Shown here piece by piece: positions 17,614 to 25,400 of a DNA stretch of 64,000 nucleotides. Position numbers and translations under genes: made by a program. The DNA lies in NCBI RefSeq assembly GCF_020084865.1, contig NZ_CP071953.1, positions 2,108,001-2,172,000 on the forward strand. Direction: 5' to 3'. This stretch comes from Candidatus Kaistella beijingensis (GTDB lineage: Bacteria > Bacteroidota > Bacteroidia > Flavobacteriales > Weeksellaceae). Numbering within the stretch: position 1 is the first letter of the stretch; each line of letters opens with the position of its first letter. The notes under the pieces are model-generated. The model was not told where the DNA came from, ran no database searches, and saw only the letters and a program-made list of their open reading frames with translations.

Positions 17614-18471
17614 ATGAAATGGACAAACGACAGAAGCGAAAATGTTGACGACCGACGCGGTTCCGGTGGAGGAGGCGGACTTTTAGTTGGGGGCGGACTT
17701 GGAACGCTCATTATCGCTGCAATTATATTTTTTTTAGGAGGTGATCCTTCTGCGATTCTTTCTTCTGGGATGGGAAGCAGCGGAGCACAAACCGAACAGC
17801 GTGATCTAACTCCAGACGAACTGAAAGTTAGAGATTTCGTCTCTATGATTACCAAAGAAAATGAACAAACCTGGAGCAAAATTTTCCAAGAAAACGGAAT
17901 GCAATACCGCGATCCTAAAGTGGTAATGTTCGAAAGCGTAACTCAATCCGGATGCGGAACTGCGCAAGCAGCAATGGGGCCTTTTTATTGTCCTGCAGAC
18001 CAAACCGTTTATATGGACATGAGTTTTTTCCGTGAACTTCAACAAAGATTTGGAGCGCAGGTTACGGAATTTTCCATTGCGTATGTAATGGCACATGAAA
18101 TCGGACACCACGTACAAACACTTTTGGGAACAACCGGAAAAGTGGATCAATTGAGAGCAAGCGGAAGATATTCTGAATCGGAAATGAACCGAGTTTCTGT
18201 TGCGACCGAGCTTCAGGCGGATTTCTATGCGGGAGTTTGGGCTAGACAAACCGACAATAGAGAAAATTTTTTAGAACCAGGAGATATTGAATCCGCAATT
18301 TCAGCGGCGGAAGCTGTAGGAGATGATAATATTCAGCGTCGCTCACAAGGTTATGTGAATCAGGAAGGGTTTACCCACGGAAGTTCTGCCCAAAGAAAAG
18401 AATGGTTCATGAAGGGTTATAATACCGGAGATATTCGACAAGGTGATACTTTCAATGCGCTTTTGAAATAA
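17614..18471 (+). CDS. Neutral zinc metallopeptidase (YpfJ family)
   Basis: A 285-residue membrane-anchored protein of the putative neutral zinc metallopeptidase family (PF04228). The N-terminus is the usual short charged segment (MKWTNDRSENVDDRRG), followed by a Gly-rich stretch and one membrane helix (about 30-48). The catalytic region holds HEXXH in MAHEIGHHVQ, and a downstream glutamate in TELQADFYAGVW is the likely third zinc ligand. FYCPADQTVYMD and the family C-terminus (GDTFNALLK) are intact. The natural substrate of this family is not known. Confidence 0.9.
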   Translation: MKWTNDRSENVDDRRGSGGGGGLLVGGGLGTLIIAAIIFFLGGDPSAILSSGMGSSGAQTEQRDLTPDELKVRDFVSMITKENEQTWSKIFQENGMQYRDPKVVMFESVTQSGCGTAQAAMGPFYCPADQTVYMDMSFFRELQQRFGAQVTEFSIAYVMAHEIGHHVQTLLGTTGKVDQLRASGRYSESEMNRVSVATELQADFYAGVWARQTDNRENFLEPGDIESAISAAEAVGDDNIQRRSQGYVNQEGFTHGSSAQRKEWFMKGYNTGDIRQGDTFNALLK

Positions 18472-18491
18472 TTTAAAGCTTTAATTATACC

Positions 18492-18527
18492 AAAAAATCC
18501 CGAATTAATTTTTCGGGATTTTTTTGA
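18492..18527 (+). terminator. Terminator after the metallopeptidase gene
   Basis: A 13-bp stem (AAAAAATCCCGAA and its complement) with a 7-base loop and a T-run. It lies 20 bp after the stop codon. Confidence 0.85.
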
Positions 18528-18553
18528 ACCAAATAAAAGCAAACTGAACAAAA

Positions 18554-18582
18554 AAACTGCGACTCAAATTGTGCCGCAGTTT
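18554..18582 (-). terminator. Terminator of the YtxH-like gene
   Basis: AAACTGCG at 18554-18561 pairs with CGCAGTTT at 18575-18582. On the minus strand it runs into seven T. Confidence 0.8.
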
Positions 18583-18607
18583 AAAAACTATATGAATGTG
18601 AGATTTC

Positions 18608-18850
18608 TTAGTTTTGATTCATTGAATTTTCAGCAGTTGTTTTTGCCTGATCTACTTTCTGCTGAACTTGTTGTGATAAATCGTTTGCTTTATTTTTCAA
18701 GTCATTTCCCCATTTGTTGAAATTGTCTTTTGCAGAATTTACTTTGTCTTTTACTGCTTGTTGCTCTTCTGGCGTTGAGTTTTTGTATTTCCACCAAGCC
18801 AATGCTCCAAGTCCTAACAATGCTAATAAGCCGTTTCTTTTAGTGCTCAT
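18608..18850 (-). CDS. Small YtxH-like amphipathic protein
   Basis: An 80-residue protein. A short hydrophobic segment at 8-20 (LLALLGLGALAWW) is followed by a highly charged helical part (TPEEQQAVKDKVNSAKDNF to the end) with no aromatic core beyond two Trp. This is the shape of YtxH/LEA-like stress proteins: a membrane anchor and a long amphipathic helix. It stands alone between its own terminator and the NlpE-like gene's terminator. Specific function unknown. Confidence 0.72.
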   Translation of the reverse strand: MSTKRNGLLALLGLGALAWWKYKNSTPEEQQAVKDKVNSAKDNFNKWGNDLKNKANDLSQQVQQKVDQAKTTAENSMNQN

Positions 18851-18977
18851 AATTTTAAGTTTTAAGTTATTTTAAAAATTTGTTTGATAGTCTTATAATT
18901 GTAAAAAGCGTGCCACAAACCAAGTTTGTCATATAAATTTTTGTTAAAATATTTTGCCTAAAATATTCAAAAGAAAA

Positions 18978-19001
18978 AAGTTCCGGCTTTTGCAGGAACT
19001 T
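18978..19001 (-). terminator. Terminator of the NlpE-like gene
   Basis: AAGTTCC at 18978-18984 and GGAACTT at 18995-19001 form the stem; on the minus strand six T follow. Confidence 0.78.
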
Positions 19002-19024
19002 ACTAAGATCTATTTGGAGATAGA

Positions 19025-19498
19025 TTATTTTTTCTCTAATTTATATTCTGGTTTTACAGAACGGTCGCCTACTTTTTCCGCTTGGAAAACTTGATTTTCT
19101 CCCACGAAAAATACTTTCTGCATTGCGTCTTTTTCACCATTGTTTAAAGTGATGAAAGAACCGTCTATGCTCCAAGTGAAAGTACCTTTTTCAGAAAATT
19201 TACCATCTTTTCTCTCAAGATAATTTTCGTCTAAAGTGTAGGTTTTGTCATTGTTCAAAATCAATTTTGTTTCAATTCCAGGACAATCTGCGCACGGAAT
19301 TTTTCCAGTGTAGGTTCCGTTCCAGTCTACCGAGGTTTCTGTAGTGTCTCCTGTTGAAACAACTGCAGTGCTGTCAACAGAAGAAGTTTTTGGTGTAGCT
19401 GCGTTTACCGATGTGTCATCAGTTTTCACTTCTTCAGTTTTTTTGCATGAAGTCAACGCAAGTCCTGCGATTAGTACAGGGATGATTAATTTTTTCAT
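19025..19498 (-). CDS. NlpE-like lipoprotein
   Basis: A 157-residue lipoprotein, lipidation cysteine at residue 18 (ALTSCKKTEE). A Thr/Ser/Asp linker covers about 20-60. The remaining 95 residues match the N-terminal domain of NlpE (PF04170): WNGTYTGKIPCADCPGIETK with the CxxC pair, LILNNDKTYTLDENYLER, and a barrel-forming C-terminal strand set. In Escherichia coli NlpE signals surface contact and copper or lipoprotein stress to Cpx. Bacteroidota lack Cpx, so only an envelope-sensing or metal-binding role can be suggested. Confidence 0.85.
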   Translation of the reverse strand: MKKLIIPVLIAGLALTSCKKTEEVKTDDTSVNAATPKTSSVDSTAVVSTGDTTETSVDWNGTYTGKIPCADCPGIETKLILNNDKTYTLDENYLERKDGKFSEKGTFTWSIDGSFITLNNGEKDAMQKVFFVGENQVFQAEKVGDRSVKPEYKLEKK

Positions 19499-19614
19499 TG
19501 TAACAGAAAGGTTTTACGGAATTGTTTTAATGAAAATTGTATGCAGAATTTTTGTTTTGTTTTGAATATTACTAAAAATTAACATTACATAAAATAATCT
19601 TTGCTTAAAGAAAA

Positions 19615-19641
19615 AAATCCGCAGAAAATTTCCACGGATTT
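19615..19641 (-). terminator. Terminator of pruA
   Basis: AAATCCG and CGGATTT form the stem, followed by a T-run on the minus strand. It lies 22 bp beyond the pruA stop codon. Confidence 0.75.
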
Positions 19642-19662
19642 ATTTCAACCTTAACCTAAACC

Positions 19663-21288
19663 TTAGCCTAAGAAAGGATATCTATAATCTTTCGGGCTCA
19701 CAAAAGTTTCTTTGATCGAGCGTACAGAAACCCATCTCAACAAATTCATTTTTGAACCTGCTTTATCATTCGTTCCGGAAGCTCTTGCTCCACCGAAAGG
19801 TTGCTGTCCTACAACAGCTCCCGTTGGTTTGTCGTTGATGTAGAAGTTTCCTGCTGCGTTTTCCAAAGCGTGATAAGCTTCATCGATTGCGTAACGGTCT
19901 TTTGCGAAAATAGAACCTGTCAAAGAATAAGGTGAAGTTTCATCCACCAGTTTCAAAGTTTCTGCCCATTTTTCGTCTTCGTAAACATAAATCGTCAAAA
20001 TCGGTCCGAAAATCTCTTCACACATCGATGAATATTGAGGATTTGAAGTTTCAATCACTGTAGGTTCTACAAACCATCCTTTCTTATCATCACATTTTCC
20101 ACCGAAAATTACTTTTGCGTCTTTAGATTTTTGCGCTGCTTCGATGTAAGATTTACATTTATTAAAAGATGCTTGATGAATAACCGCGTTCACAAAGTTT
20201 GAAGGATCTTCAGGTGAACCCATTTTGATAGATTTCAATTGATCTCCCATAATTTTTTGAACTTCTTTCCACAAAGATTTTGGAACATAAGCTCTGGAAG
20301 CAGCCGAACATTTCTGTCCTTGATATTCAAACGCTCCGCGAACCAAAGCCGTTGCAACCGCCGCAGCATCTGCACTTGGATGAGCCATCACGAAATCTTT
20401 TCCACCAGTTTCACCTACAATTCTTGGATAAGTTTTGTATTTGTGGATATTGTCGCCAATCATTTTCCACATTCCCTGGAAAACGGAAGTGGAGCCGGTA
20501 AAGTGAAGTCCAGCAAAATCAGGGTGAGCAAGAACTTTTTTCGCAGTCTCTGCGCCGGGGGTATAAATTAGATTAATCACGCCATCCGGAACTCCAGCTT
20601 CTTTGAAAATTTCCATAAGCACCTGTGCAGAATATACTTGAGAATGAGACGGTTTCCAAACCACCACATTTCCCATCATCGCCATACAACTCGGCAAATT
20701 TCCTGCTATTGCGGTAAAGTTAAAGGGAGTCACCGCAAAACAAAAACCTTCCAACGGACGATATTCTGCCCTGTTCCAAACTCCTTCCGCAGAAATTGGT
20801 TGTTCAGCGTACATTTCTGTCATGAATTCCACATTGAAACGAAGGAAATCAATCAGTTCACAAGCGGAATCAATTTCAGCCTGCATTACATTTTTTCCCT
20901 GTCCAATCATGGTTGCAGCGTTTAGTTTGTCTCTGTAAGGACCTGCCAATAAATCTGCAGCTTTCAGGAAAATAGAAGCTCTTTGTTCCCAACCTAAAGC
21001 ATTCCACTGTTTCTTTGCGGCCAATGCAGCTTCAATCGCAGCATCAACATGACTCATGTCTCCTTGATAATAAAAACCGAGGTCGTGCTGATGATCTTGT
21101 GGAGATTCAATTCGTACTTTTTCCTTGGTTTTTACTTCTTTACCACCGATGTACATTGGGATTTCCACTTTTTCTTTCCACATTTTTTTGTAGGTAGAAA
21201 TAAGGGATTTCACATCCGCAGAACCTGGTTCATAACTTCTAACCGGCTCGTTTACGGCATAAGGAACTTGTGAAAGTGCTTTTGACAT
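19663..21288 (-). CDS. pruA: L-glutamate gamma-semialdehyde (1-pyrroline-5-carboxylate) dehydrogenase
   Basis: Oxidises glutamate semialdehyde to glutamate with NAD, the second step of proline breakdown. The 541-residue protein is a full-length aldehyde dehydrogenase: cofactor-binding region AVTPFNFTAIAGNLP, active-site glutamate in IVGETGGKDFV and catalytic cysteine in YQGQKCSAASR. The start at 21288 (MSKALSQVPYAV) gives the normal N-terminus; a longer in-frame ATG at 21354 adds 22 low-quality residues that overlap the promoter. No proline dehydrogenase gene is in the window, so the bacterium probably uses separate enzymes. Confidence 0.94.
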   Translation of the reverse strand: MSKALSQVPYAVNEPVRSYEPGSADVKSLISTYKKMWKEKVEIPMYIGGKEVKTKEKVRIESPQDHQHDLGFYYQGDMSHVDAAIEAALAAKKQWNALGWEQRASIFLKAADLLAGPYRDKLNAATMIGQGKNVMQAEIDSACELIDFLRFNVEFMTEMYAEQPISAEGVWNRAEYRPLEGFCFAVTPFNFTAIAGNLPSCMAMMGNVVVWKPSHSQVYSAQVLMEIFKEAGVPDGVINLIYTPGAETAKKVLAHPDFAGLHFTGSTSVFQGMWKMIGDNIHKYKTYPRIVGETGGKDFVMAHPSADAAAVATALVRGAFEYQGQKCSAASRAYVPKSLWKEVQKIMGDQLKSIKMGSPEDPSNFVNAVIHQASFNKCKSYIEAAQKSKDAKVIFGGKCDDKKGWFVEPTVIETSNPQYSSMCEEIFGPILTIYVYEDEKWAETLKLVDETSPYSLTGSIFAKDRYAIDEAYHALENAAGNFYINDKPTGAVVGQQPFGGARASGTNDKAGSKMNLLRWVSVRSIKETFVSPKDYRYPFLG

Positions 21289-21323
21289 ATTTTTAATTTT
21301 TATTGATTTTTTTGTGAATGTTA

Positions 21324-21355
21324 CAAAGTTAAGTGAATTAATGGTATGTTCCAAA
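21324..21355 (-). promoter_or_regulatory. Promoter of pruA
   Basis: On the minus strand TTTG (plus 21352-21355) and TAACTTTG (plus 21324-21331) are 20 bp apart, 36 bp before the pruA ATG. Confidence 0.6.
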
Positions 21356-21364
21356 AAATCACTT

Positions 21365-22015
21365 TTACGGTTTCACGAGAATTTTTTCACAGACGATTTT
21401 GCTTAAAACAACTTGGCTTTTATCAATTTTCACCGCCATTGATTTGTCGTATTTTTCAATTTCCAGAATTTCTATTTTTTTGCCTAACTCCAAATTTCTT
21501 GTGTTGAGATAATTCAGGAAATCATCATCCGAACTTGTCACAGAAGCAAAAACTACCTTTTCACCTATTTTACAGTTGCTCAATTTCTGCAAATCTTGCG
21601 AGATAATGTTTCCATCTTTATCGGGTATTGGTTCACCATGTGGATCGAATTTAGGATAGTTGAGGATTTCATCCATCTTGTCGAAGAAAATTTCAGAGTG
21701 AACGTGTTCGAGCTGTTCCGCAATTTCGTGCACGTTTTCCCAACCGAAATTCATTTTTTCCACCAAAAACATTTCAGTCAATCGGTGTTTCCTTACAATT
21801 AAAGCGGCTTCTTTTTTTCCTGAATCAGTAATCTTTAAAGGCTTGTAACTTTCGTAAATAACCCATTTTTTATCGGCAAATTTCTTCATCATGTTATTTA
21901 CACTCGGCATTTTCACATTTAAAAATTTGCTTAATTCATTAATCGTGACGGTGTTTTCGTCATTGATAAGATGGAAGATTGCTTTTAAATAATTTTCTTC
22001 GGTAAGAGAAACCAT
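21365..22015 (-). CDS. mntR: DtxR/MntR-family metal-dependent regulator
   Basis: A 216-residue transcriptional regulator. The N-terminal winged helix-turn-helix (LTEENYLKAIFHLINDE, then TINELSKFLNVKMPSVNNMM) is followed by the metal-binding dimerisation domain with HRLTEMFLVEKMNFGWENVH and EQLEHVHSEIFFDKMDE. A C-terminal FeoA/SH3-like domain (LSNCKIGEKVVFASVTSS) closes the protein. The family represses manganese or iron uptake when metal is bound; which metal applies here is not shown. Start at 22015 (MVSLTEENY) fits the family; the ATG at 22075 would place the start upstream of the promoter. Confidence 0.88.
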   Translation of the reverse strand: MVSLTEENYLKAIFHLINDENTVTINELSKFLNVKMPSVNNMMKKFADKKWVIYESYKPLKITDSGKKEAALIVRKHRLTEMFLVEKMNFGWENVHEIAEQLEHVHSEIFFDKMDEILNYPKFDPHGEPIPDKDGNIISQDLQKLSNCKIGEKVVFASVTSSDDDFLNYLNTRNLELGKKIEILEIEKYDKSMAVKIDKSQVVLSKIVCEKILVKP

Positions 22016-22036
22016 AAAGTTAGATTGTGAGGAATG

Positions 22037-22064
22037 CAAATCTAACAATAAAATCTTAAAGCAA
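22037..22064 (-). promoter_or_regulatory. Promoter of mntR
   Basis: TAGATTTG (plus 22037-22044) fits TAnnTTTG and lies 22 bp before the ATG. TTGC (plus 22061-22064) sits at the -33 position. Confidence 0.55.
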
Positions 22065-22092
22065 GAAACGCACATTGAGCTATGTGCGTTTC
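22065..22092. promoter_or_regulatory. Inverted repeat upstream of the mntR promoter
   Basis: GAAACGCACAT and its exact complement flank the six bases TGAGCT. The repeat touches the upstream edge of the putative -33 box. No T-run follows on either strand, so an operator is more likely than a terminator. Confidence 0.5.
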
Positions 22093-22299
22093 GAATTTCA
22101 TTAAAAAATTACCTGAAAAAAATAAATGCTATGAAAATTCGATGGGAAAATTGCGGGTGATAATCTTTTAATGTTTTAATGGTTATTAGTTTCGGTTATT
22201 AGTTTTACACTACAAAGGTTGTAATAATTTTACATTAAAGTACGGGTGTTTTCACGGTAAATTATGAGTGAAATCACCGTTTTTTTCTAATTTTAGCAC

Positions 22300-23328
22300 A
22301 TGAAATATTCTTTCAAAAACGATTATGCAGAAGGAGCACATCCAAGAATTTTGGAGGCTTTGGTTCAAAGTAACTTTACACAGCAGAATGGTTACGGATT
22401 AGATGATTACTGCAAGAACGCTGAAAATTTGATTCAGGAAATAATCAACAATCCAAAGGCAAAAGTTCATTTTGTTTCGGGCGGAACGCAAGCGAATTTG
22501 ATTGTCATGTCAGCTTTTCTTCGTCCACATGAAAGTGTGGTTTCTGCCGAAACAGGACATATTTTCACCAACGAAAGCGGTGCGATTGAAGCGACCGGAC
22601 ATAAAGTTCACGGTGTGGAAACTGTGGATGGGAAACTTCGACCTTTAGATATTCAAAAAGTGATTGATGTTCACCAAAATATTCCGCATCAGGTGAAACA
22701 GAAATTGGTTTACATCTCAAATTCCACGGAAGTTGGGACAATTTATTCCAAAAAAGAATTGCAGGATTTACATCAGTTCTGTCAGAAAAAAAATCTTTTT
22801 CTTTTCATGGACGGCGCAAGATTAGCTCATGCTTTAACTGCCGAAACCAATGATTTGACTTTAGAAGATATAGCAAAATATACCGACGCATTTTATCTCG
22901 GCGGTACTAAAAACGGAGCTTTGATTGGTGAAGCAATTGTTATTAATAACGAAAATCTTCAAAAAGAATTCGGTTTTCATTTAAAGCAAAAAGGAGCGAT
23001 GCTCGCAAAAGGTCGACTTCTTGGAATTCAGTTTCAGGAATTATTAAAGGACCATCTTTATTTTGATTTGGCAAAGCACGCGAATCAAAAGGCGATGAAG
23101 ATAAAATCTGCTTTTAAAGAAATCGGTTGTGAATTTTTATCGGAAACTTACACCAACCAAATCTTTCCGATTTTAAATCAAAACCAAATAACCAAACTTT
23201 CTGAAAATTTTGATTTTTACGTTTGGAAAAAAATTGATGAAGAACATACAGCGATACGAATTATCACTTCTTGGGCAACTACGGATGAAATCACGCAATT
23301 GTTTGTAAAGGAGATTGAGGAATTGTAA
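22300..23328 (+). CDS. Threonine aldolase / beta-eliminating lyase family enzyme
   Basis: A 342-residue PLP enzyme of fold type I. Motifs: KVHFVSGGTQANLIVMSAF (cofactor phosphate region), FLFMDGARLAHAL with the conserved Asp and Arg, and YLGGTKNGALIGEA with the lysine that binds PLP. Low-specificity threonine aldolases (LtaE) cleave threonine to glycine and acetaldehyde; the exact substrate cannot be told from sequence. It is divergent from mntR with a 284-bp gap and converges on fabI. Confidence 0.87.
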   Translation: MKYSFKNDYAEGAHPRILEALVQSNFTQQNGYGLDDYCKNAENLIQEIINNPKAKVHFVSGGTQANLIVMSAFLRPHESVVSAETGHIFTNESGAIEATGHKVHGVETVDGKLRPLDIQKVIDVHQNIPHQVKQKLVYISNSTEVGTIYSKKELQDLHQFCQKKNLFLFMDGARLAHALTAETNDLTLEDIAKYTDAFYLGGTKNGALIGEAIVINNENLQKEFGFHLKQKGAMLAKGRLLGIQFQELLKDHLYFDLAKHANQKAMKIKSAFKEIGCEFLSETYTNQIFPILNQNQITKLSENFDFYVWKKIDEEHTAIRIITSWATTDEITQLFVKEIEEL

Positions 23329-23349
23329 AAATTGGAGATTTTAATAAAA

Positions 23350-23377
23350 AAATCCGCTCCAAAAAAAGGGCGGATTT
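23350..23377. terminator. Bidirectional terminator between the aldolase gene and fabI
   Basis: AAATCCGC (23350-23357) pairs with GCGGATTT (23370-23377). A-rich and T-rich flanks allow it to act in both directions between the converging genes. Confidence 0.75.
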
Positions 23378-23398
23378 TCATTTGATCAATTGTTTCTA

Positions 23399-24208
23399 TT
23401 ATAAATCTTCAAATTTATCAACGATTTTCTGTGAAACTCCAGTGCTGCTAAACCCTCCATCGTGGAAAAGGTTCTGCATCGTCACTTTTCTGGTAAGATC
23501 CGAGAAAAGACTTACACAATAGTTTGCACAATCCGAGGCATCGGCATTTCCCAGTGGAGACATGCTGTCCGCGAAATTGAAGAATCCGCTGATTCCTTTC
23601 ACCCCGGCACCTGCTTTAGTCATTACAGGAGATTGAGAAATAGTGTTTACGCGCACTTTTCTTTCTCCCCAATAGTATCCGAAACTTCTTGCGATACTTT
23701 CAAGATACGATTTATTATCGGCCATATCTCCGTAATTCGGGAAAGTTCTTTGTGCAGCGATATAAGTTAAAGCAAGGATAGAACCCCATTCGTTCATGAT
23801 GTCTCTGTCCCAAGCTGCTTTCATTACTTTGTGAAAAGAAACAGAAGACACGTCCCAGCCTTTTTCAAGGAAATCATAATTTAGGTCGGTATATGGTTTT
23901 CCTTTTCTAATGTTTACGGACATACCGATGGAGTGCAGGATGAAATCGATTTTTCCGAACTTTTCTTCAGCATGTGCAAAAAGTTTATCTAAATCTTCCA
24001 CTGATGTGGCATCTGCCGGAACAACATCTGAACCTGTTTTTTTTGCCAACTCATCTATTTCTCCCATTCTCATTGCGATAGGAGCGTTTGATAAGATAAA
24101 TTCAGCTCCTTCCTCGTGGCATTTTTCGGCAACTTTCCATGCAATCGACTGATCGTTCAGCGCACCGAAAATAATTCCTTTTTTGCCTTTTAATAATCCG
24201 TATGACAT
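23399..24208 (-). CDS. fabI: Enoyl-[acyl-carrier-protein] reductase (NADH)
   Basis: Reduces the enoyl-ACP double bond in the last step of each fatty-acid elongation cycle; the usual target of triclosan. The 269-residue protein has the nucleotide-binding start GLLKGKKGIIFGALNDQSIAW. The catalytic Tyr and Lys lie in NYGDMADNKS, aligned with YNVMGLAK of E. coli FabI. The product-side motif VRVNTISQSPVMT is present. ATG at 24208 (MSYGLLKG) is preferred to 24271, which would extend through the promoter. Confidence 0.94.
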   Translation of the reverse strand: MSYGLLKGKKGIIFGALNDQSIAWKVAEKCHEEGAEFILSNAPIAMRMGEIDELAKKTGSDVVPADATSVEDLDKLFAHAEEKFGKIDFILHSIGMSVNIRKGKPYTDLNYDFLEKGWDVSSVSFHKVMKAAWDRDIMNEWGSILALTYIAAQRTFPNYGDMADNKSYLESIARSFGYYWGERKVRVNTISQSPVMTKAGAGVKGISGFFNFADSMSPLGNADASDCANYCVSLFSDLTRKVTMQNLFHDGGFSSTGVSQKIVDKFEDL

Positions 24209-24225
24209 AATATTATTATTTTTCA

Positions 24226-24233
24226 CAAATTTA
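24226..24233 (-). promoter_or_regulatory. Putative -7 box of fabI
   Basis: On the minus strand TAAATTTG matches TAnnTTTG, 17 bp before the fabI ATG. No good -33 box was found. Confidence 0.4.
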
Positions 24234-24255
24234 AAATATTTATTGTTTTCAGCAT

Positions 24256-24293
24256 AAAAAAAGAAACCCAAATTTCTTTAGGTTTCTCTTTTT
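24256..24293 (-). terminator. Terminator of the LEA-like gene
   Basis: GAAACC (24263-24268) pairs with GGTTTC (24281-24286), extended by A/T pairs. A T-run follows on the minus strand. Confidence 0.75.
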
Positions 24294-24310
24294 TATTTTG
24301 AATTTCTCTG

Positions 24311-24610
24311 TTAATTGGTAGCCTTTCTTACTTCGGCTTTTGCATCCTCAGCAGCATCTTTGGTTTTCTCCCAAGTATTGTCTGCCAAATCTTTTGTTTT
24401 TTCCCAAGCATCAGAAACAGCATCTTTAGTATCTTCCCAAGCCTCGGAAACATTTTCTTTCGCTCTTTCTAACCAACCTTCAGCGGTAGGTTTAGCGTTT
24501 TTTTCTTTTTGCTCGCGGATATAATCTTTTGCTCTATCAGCATAATCGTTTACAGTCCATTTTACGTCGTTCACTGCATCTTCTGCTTTGTTGAAATCTT
24601 GTCTGTCCAT
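24311..24610 (-). CDS. Small LEA-like protein with 11-residue repeats
   Basis: A 99-residue, highly charged protein without signal peptide or membrane helix. The C-terminal half is built of 11-residue units beginning with a small residue and Trp: AWEDTKDAVSD, AWEKTKDLADN, TWEKTKDAAED. A weaker unit precedes them (GWLERAKENVS). Eleven-residue amphipathic repeats are the hallmark of group-3 LEA (late embryogenesis abundant) proteins, which protect cells during drying or other stress. Function here is inferred from this pattern alone. The gene has its own terminator. Confidence 0.75.
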   Translation of the reverse strand: MDRQDFNKAEDAVNDVKWTVNDYADRAKDYIREQKEKNAKPTAEGWLERAKENVSEAWEDTKDAVSDAWEKTKDLADNTWEKTKDAAEDAKAEVRKATN

Positions 24611-24795
24611 AATAATATTTTTTTTTAGTTAGCAATTGGTGAAAAATTAATTTGATATTATGTTAATTTGCAACATCTGTTCCTAAACTTTTAAATAGAT
24701 GTTAAATTTTCTATAAATTTTTCTTAATTGTCCAATTGCGAGTTGTAATAAGCAGATAATTTTGAAGTAAGCCGATCAAAAACTATATTTGGTTC

Positions 24796-25356
24796 ATGGA
24801 AAAAATTCGTTGTGCGTGGTGCGAAAAGGATGATTTGTACAGAGCTTATCATGATAATGAATGGGGAAAGCCCGTCTATGATGACAAAACATTTTTTGAA
24901 TTTTTGGTGCTCGAAAGTTTCCAGGCAGGATTGTCCTGGTACACGATACTGAAACGGCGTGAAAATTTCAAGACAGCCTTTGATGGGTATAATTATCGAA
25001 AAATTGCAGCGTATGACGACGTAAAAGTGGAAGAGTTGATGCAAAATTCCGGGATTATCCGTAACCGCCTAAAAATTTTGGCAACAGTTAATAATGCGAG
25101 AAGGTTTATGGAAGTTCAGAAAGAGTTCGGAACCTTCTCAGAATACATCTGGAGTTTTGTCGGCGGAAAACCAATCGTTAACCAATTTTCAGAATTAAAA
25201 CAGGTTCCGGCGACGACAGAAATTTCCGATGCTTTGGCAAAAGATTTAAAGAAACGCGGTTTCAAGTTTCTGGGCTCTACTGTTGTTTATGCACACATGC
25301 AGGCTACGGGAATGGTGAATGATCACCTTCAGGAATGCTGGGTGAGAAATCAATAA
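24796..25356 (+). CDS. tag: DNA-3-methyladenine glycosylase I
   Basis: Removes 3-methyladenine from alkylated DNA. The 186-residue protein has the typical length and N-terminus IRCAWCEKDDLYRAYHDNEW, which includes the first zinc-ligand cysteine and the conserved Trp/Glu region. The helix-hairpin-helix core contains FQAGLSWYTILKRRENF and EYIWSFVGGKP. The C-terminal zinc site (VYAHMQATGMVNDH with His, then ECW) is present. It is divergent from the LEA-like gene and ends in a terminator shared with the next minus-strand gene. Confidence 0.94.
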   Translation: MEKIRCAWCEKDDLYRAYHDNEWGKPVYDDKTFFEFLVLESFQAGLSWYTILKRRENFKTAFDGYNYRKIAAYDDVKVEELMQNSGIIRNRLKILATVNNARRFMEVQKEFGTFSEYIWSFVGGKPIVNQFSELKQVPATTEISDALAKDLKKRGFKFLGSTVVYAHMQATGMVNDHLQECWVRNQ

Positions 25357-25384
25357 AAAATGCGGCTAAACTAAGCCGCATTTT
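25357..25384. terminator. Bidirectional terminator after tag
   Basis: A perfect 11-bp stem (AAAATGCGGCT with AGCCGCATTTT) and a 6-base loop. It starts at the base after the tag stop codon and serves the converging phosphorylase gene too. Confidence 0.88.
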
Positions 25385-25400
25385 ATTTTTAAGTTTTTTT

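Noticed and set aside
22244..22286. Hairpin (ACGGT/ACCGT) with T-run before the threonine-aldolase-type gene
   Set aside because: The stem is only five pairs around a 17-base loop, and it lies in front of the gene rather than after one. Too weak to call a terminator or attenuator.
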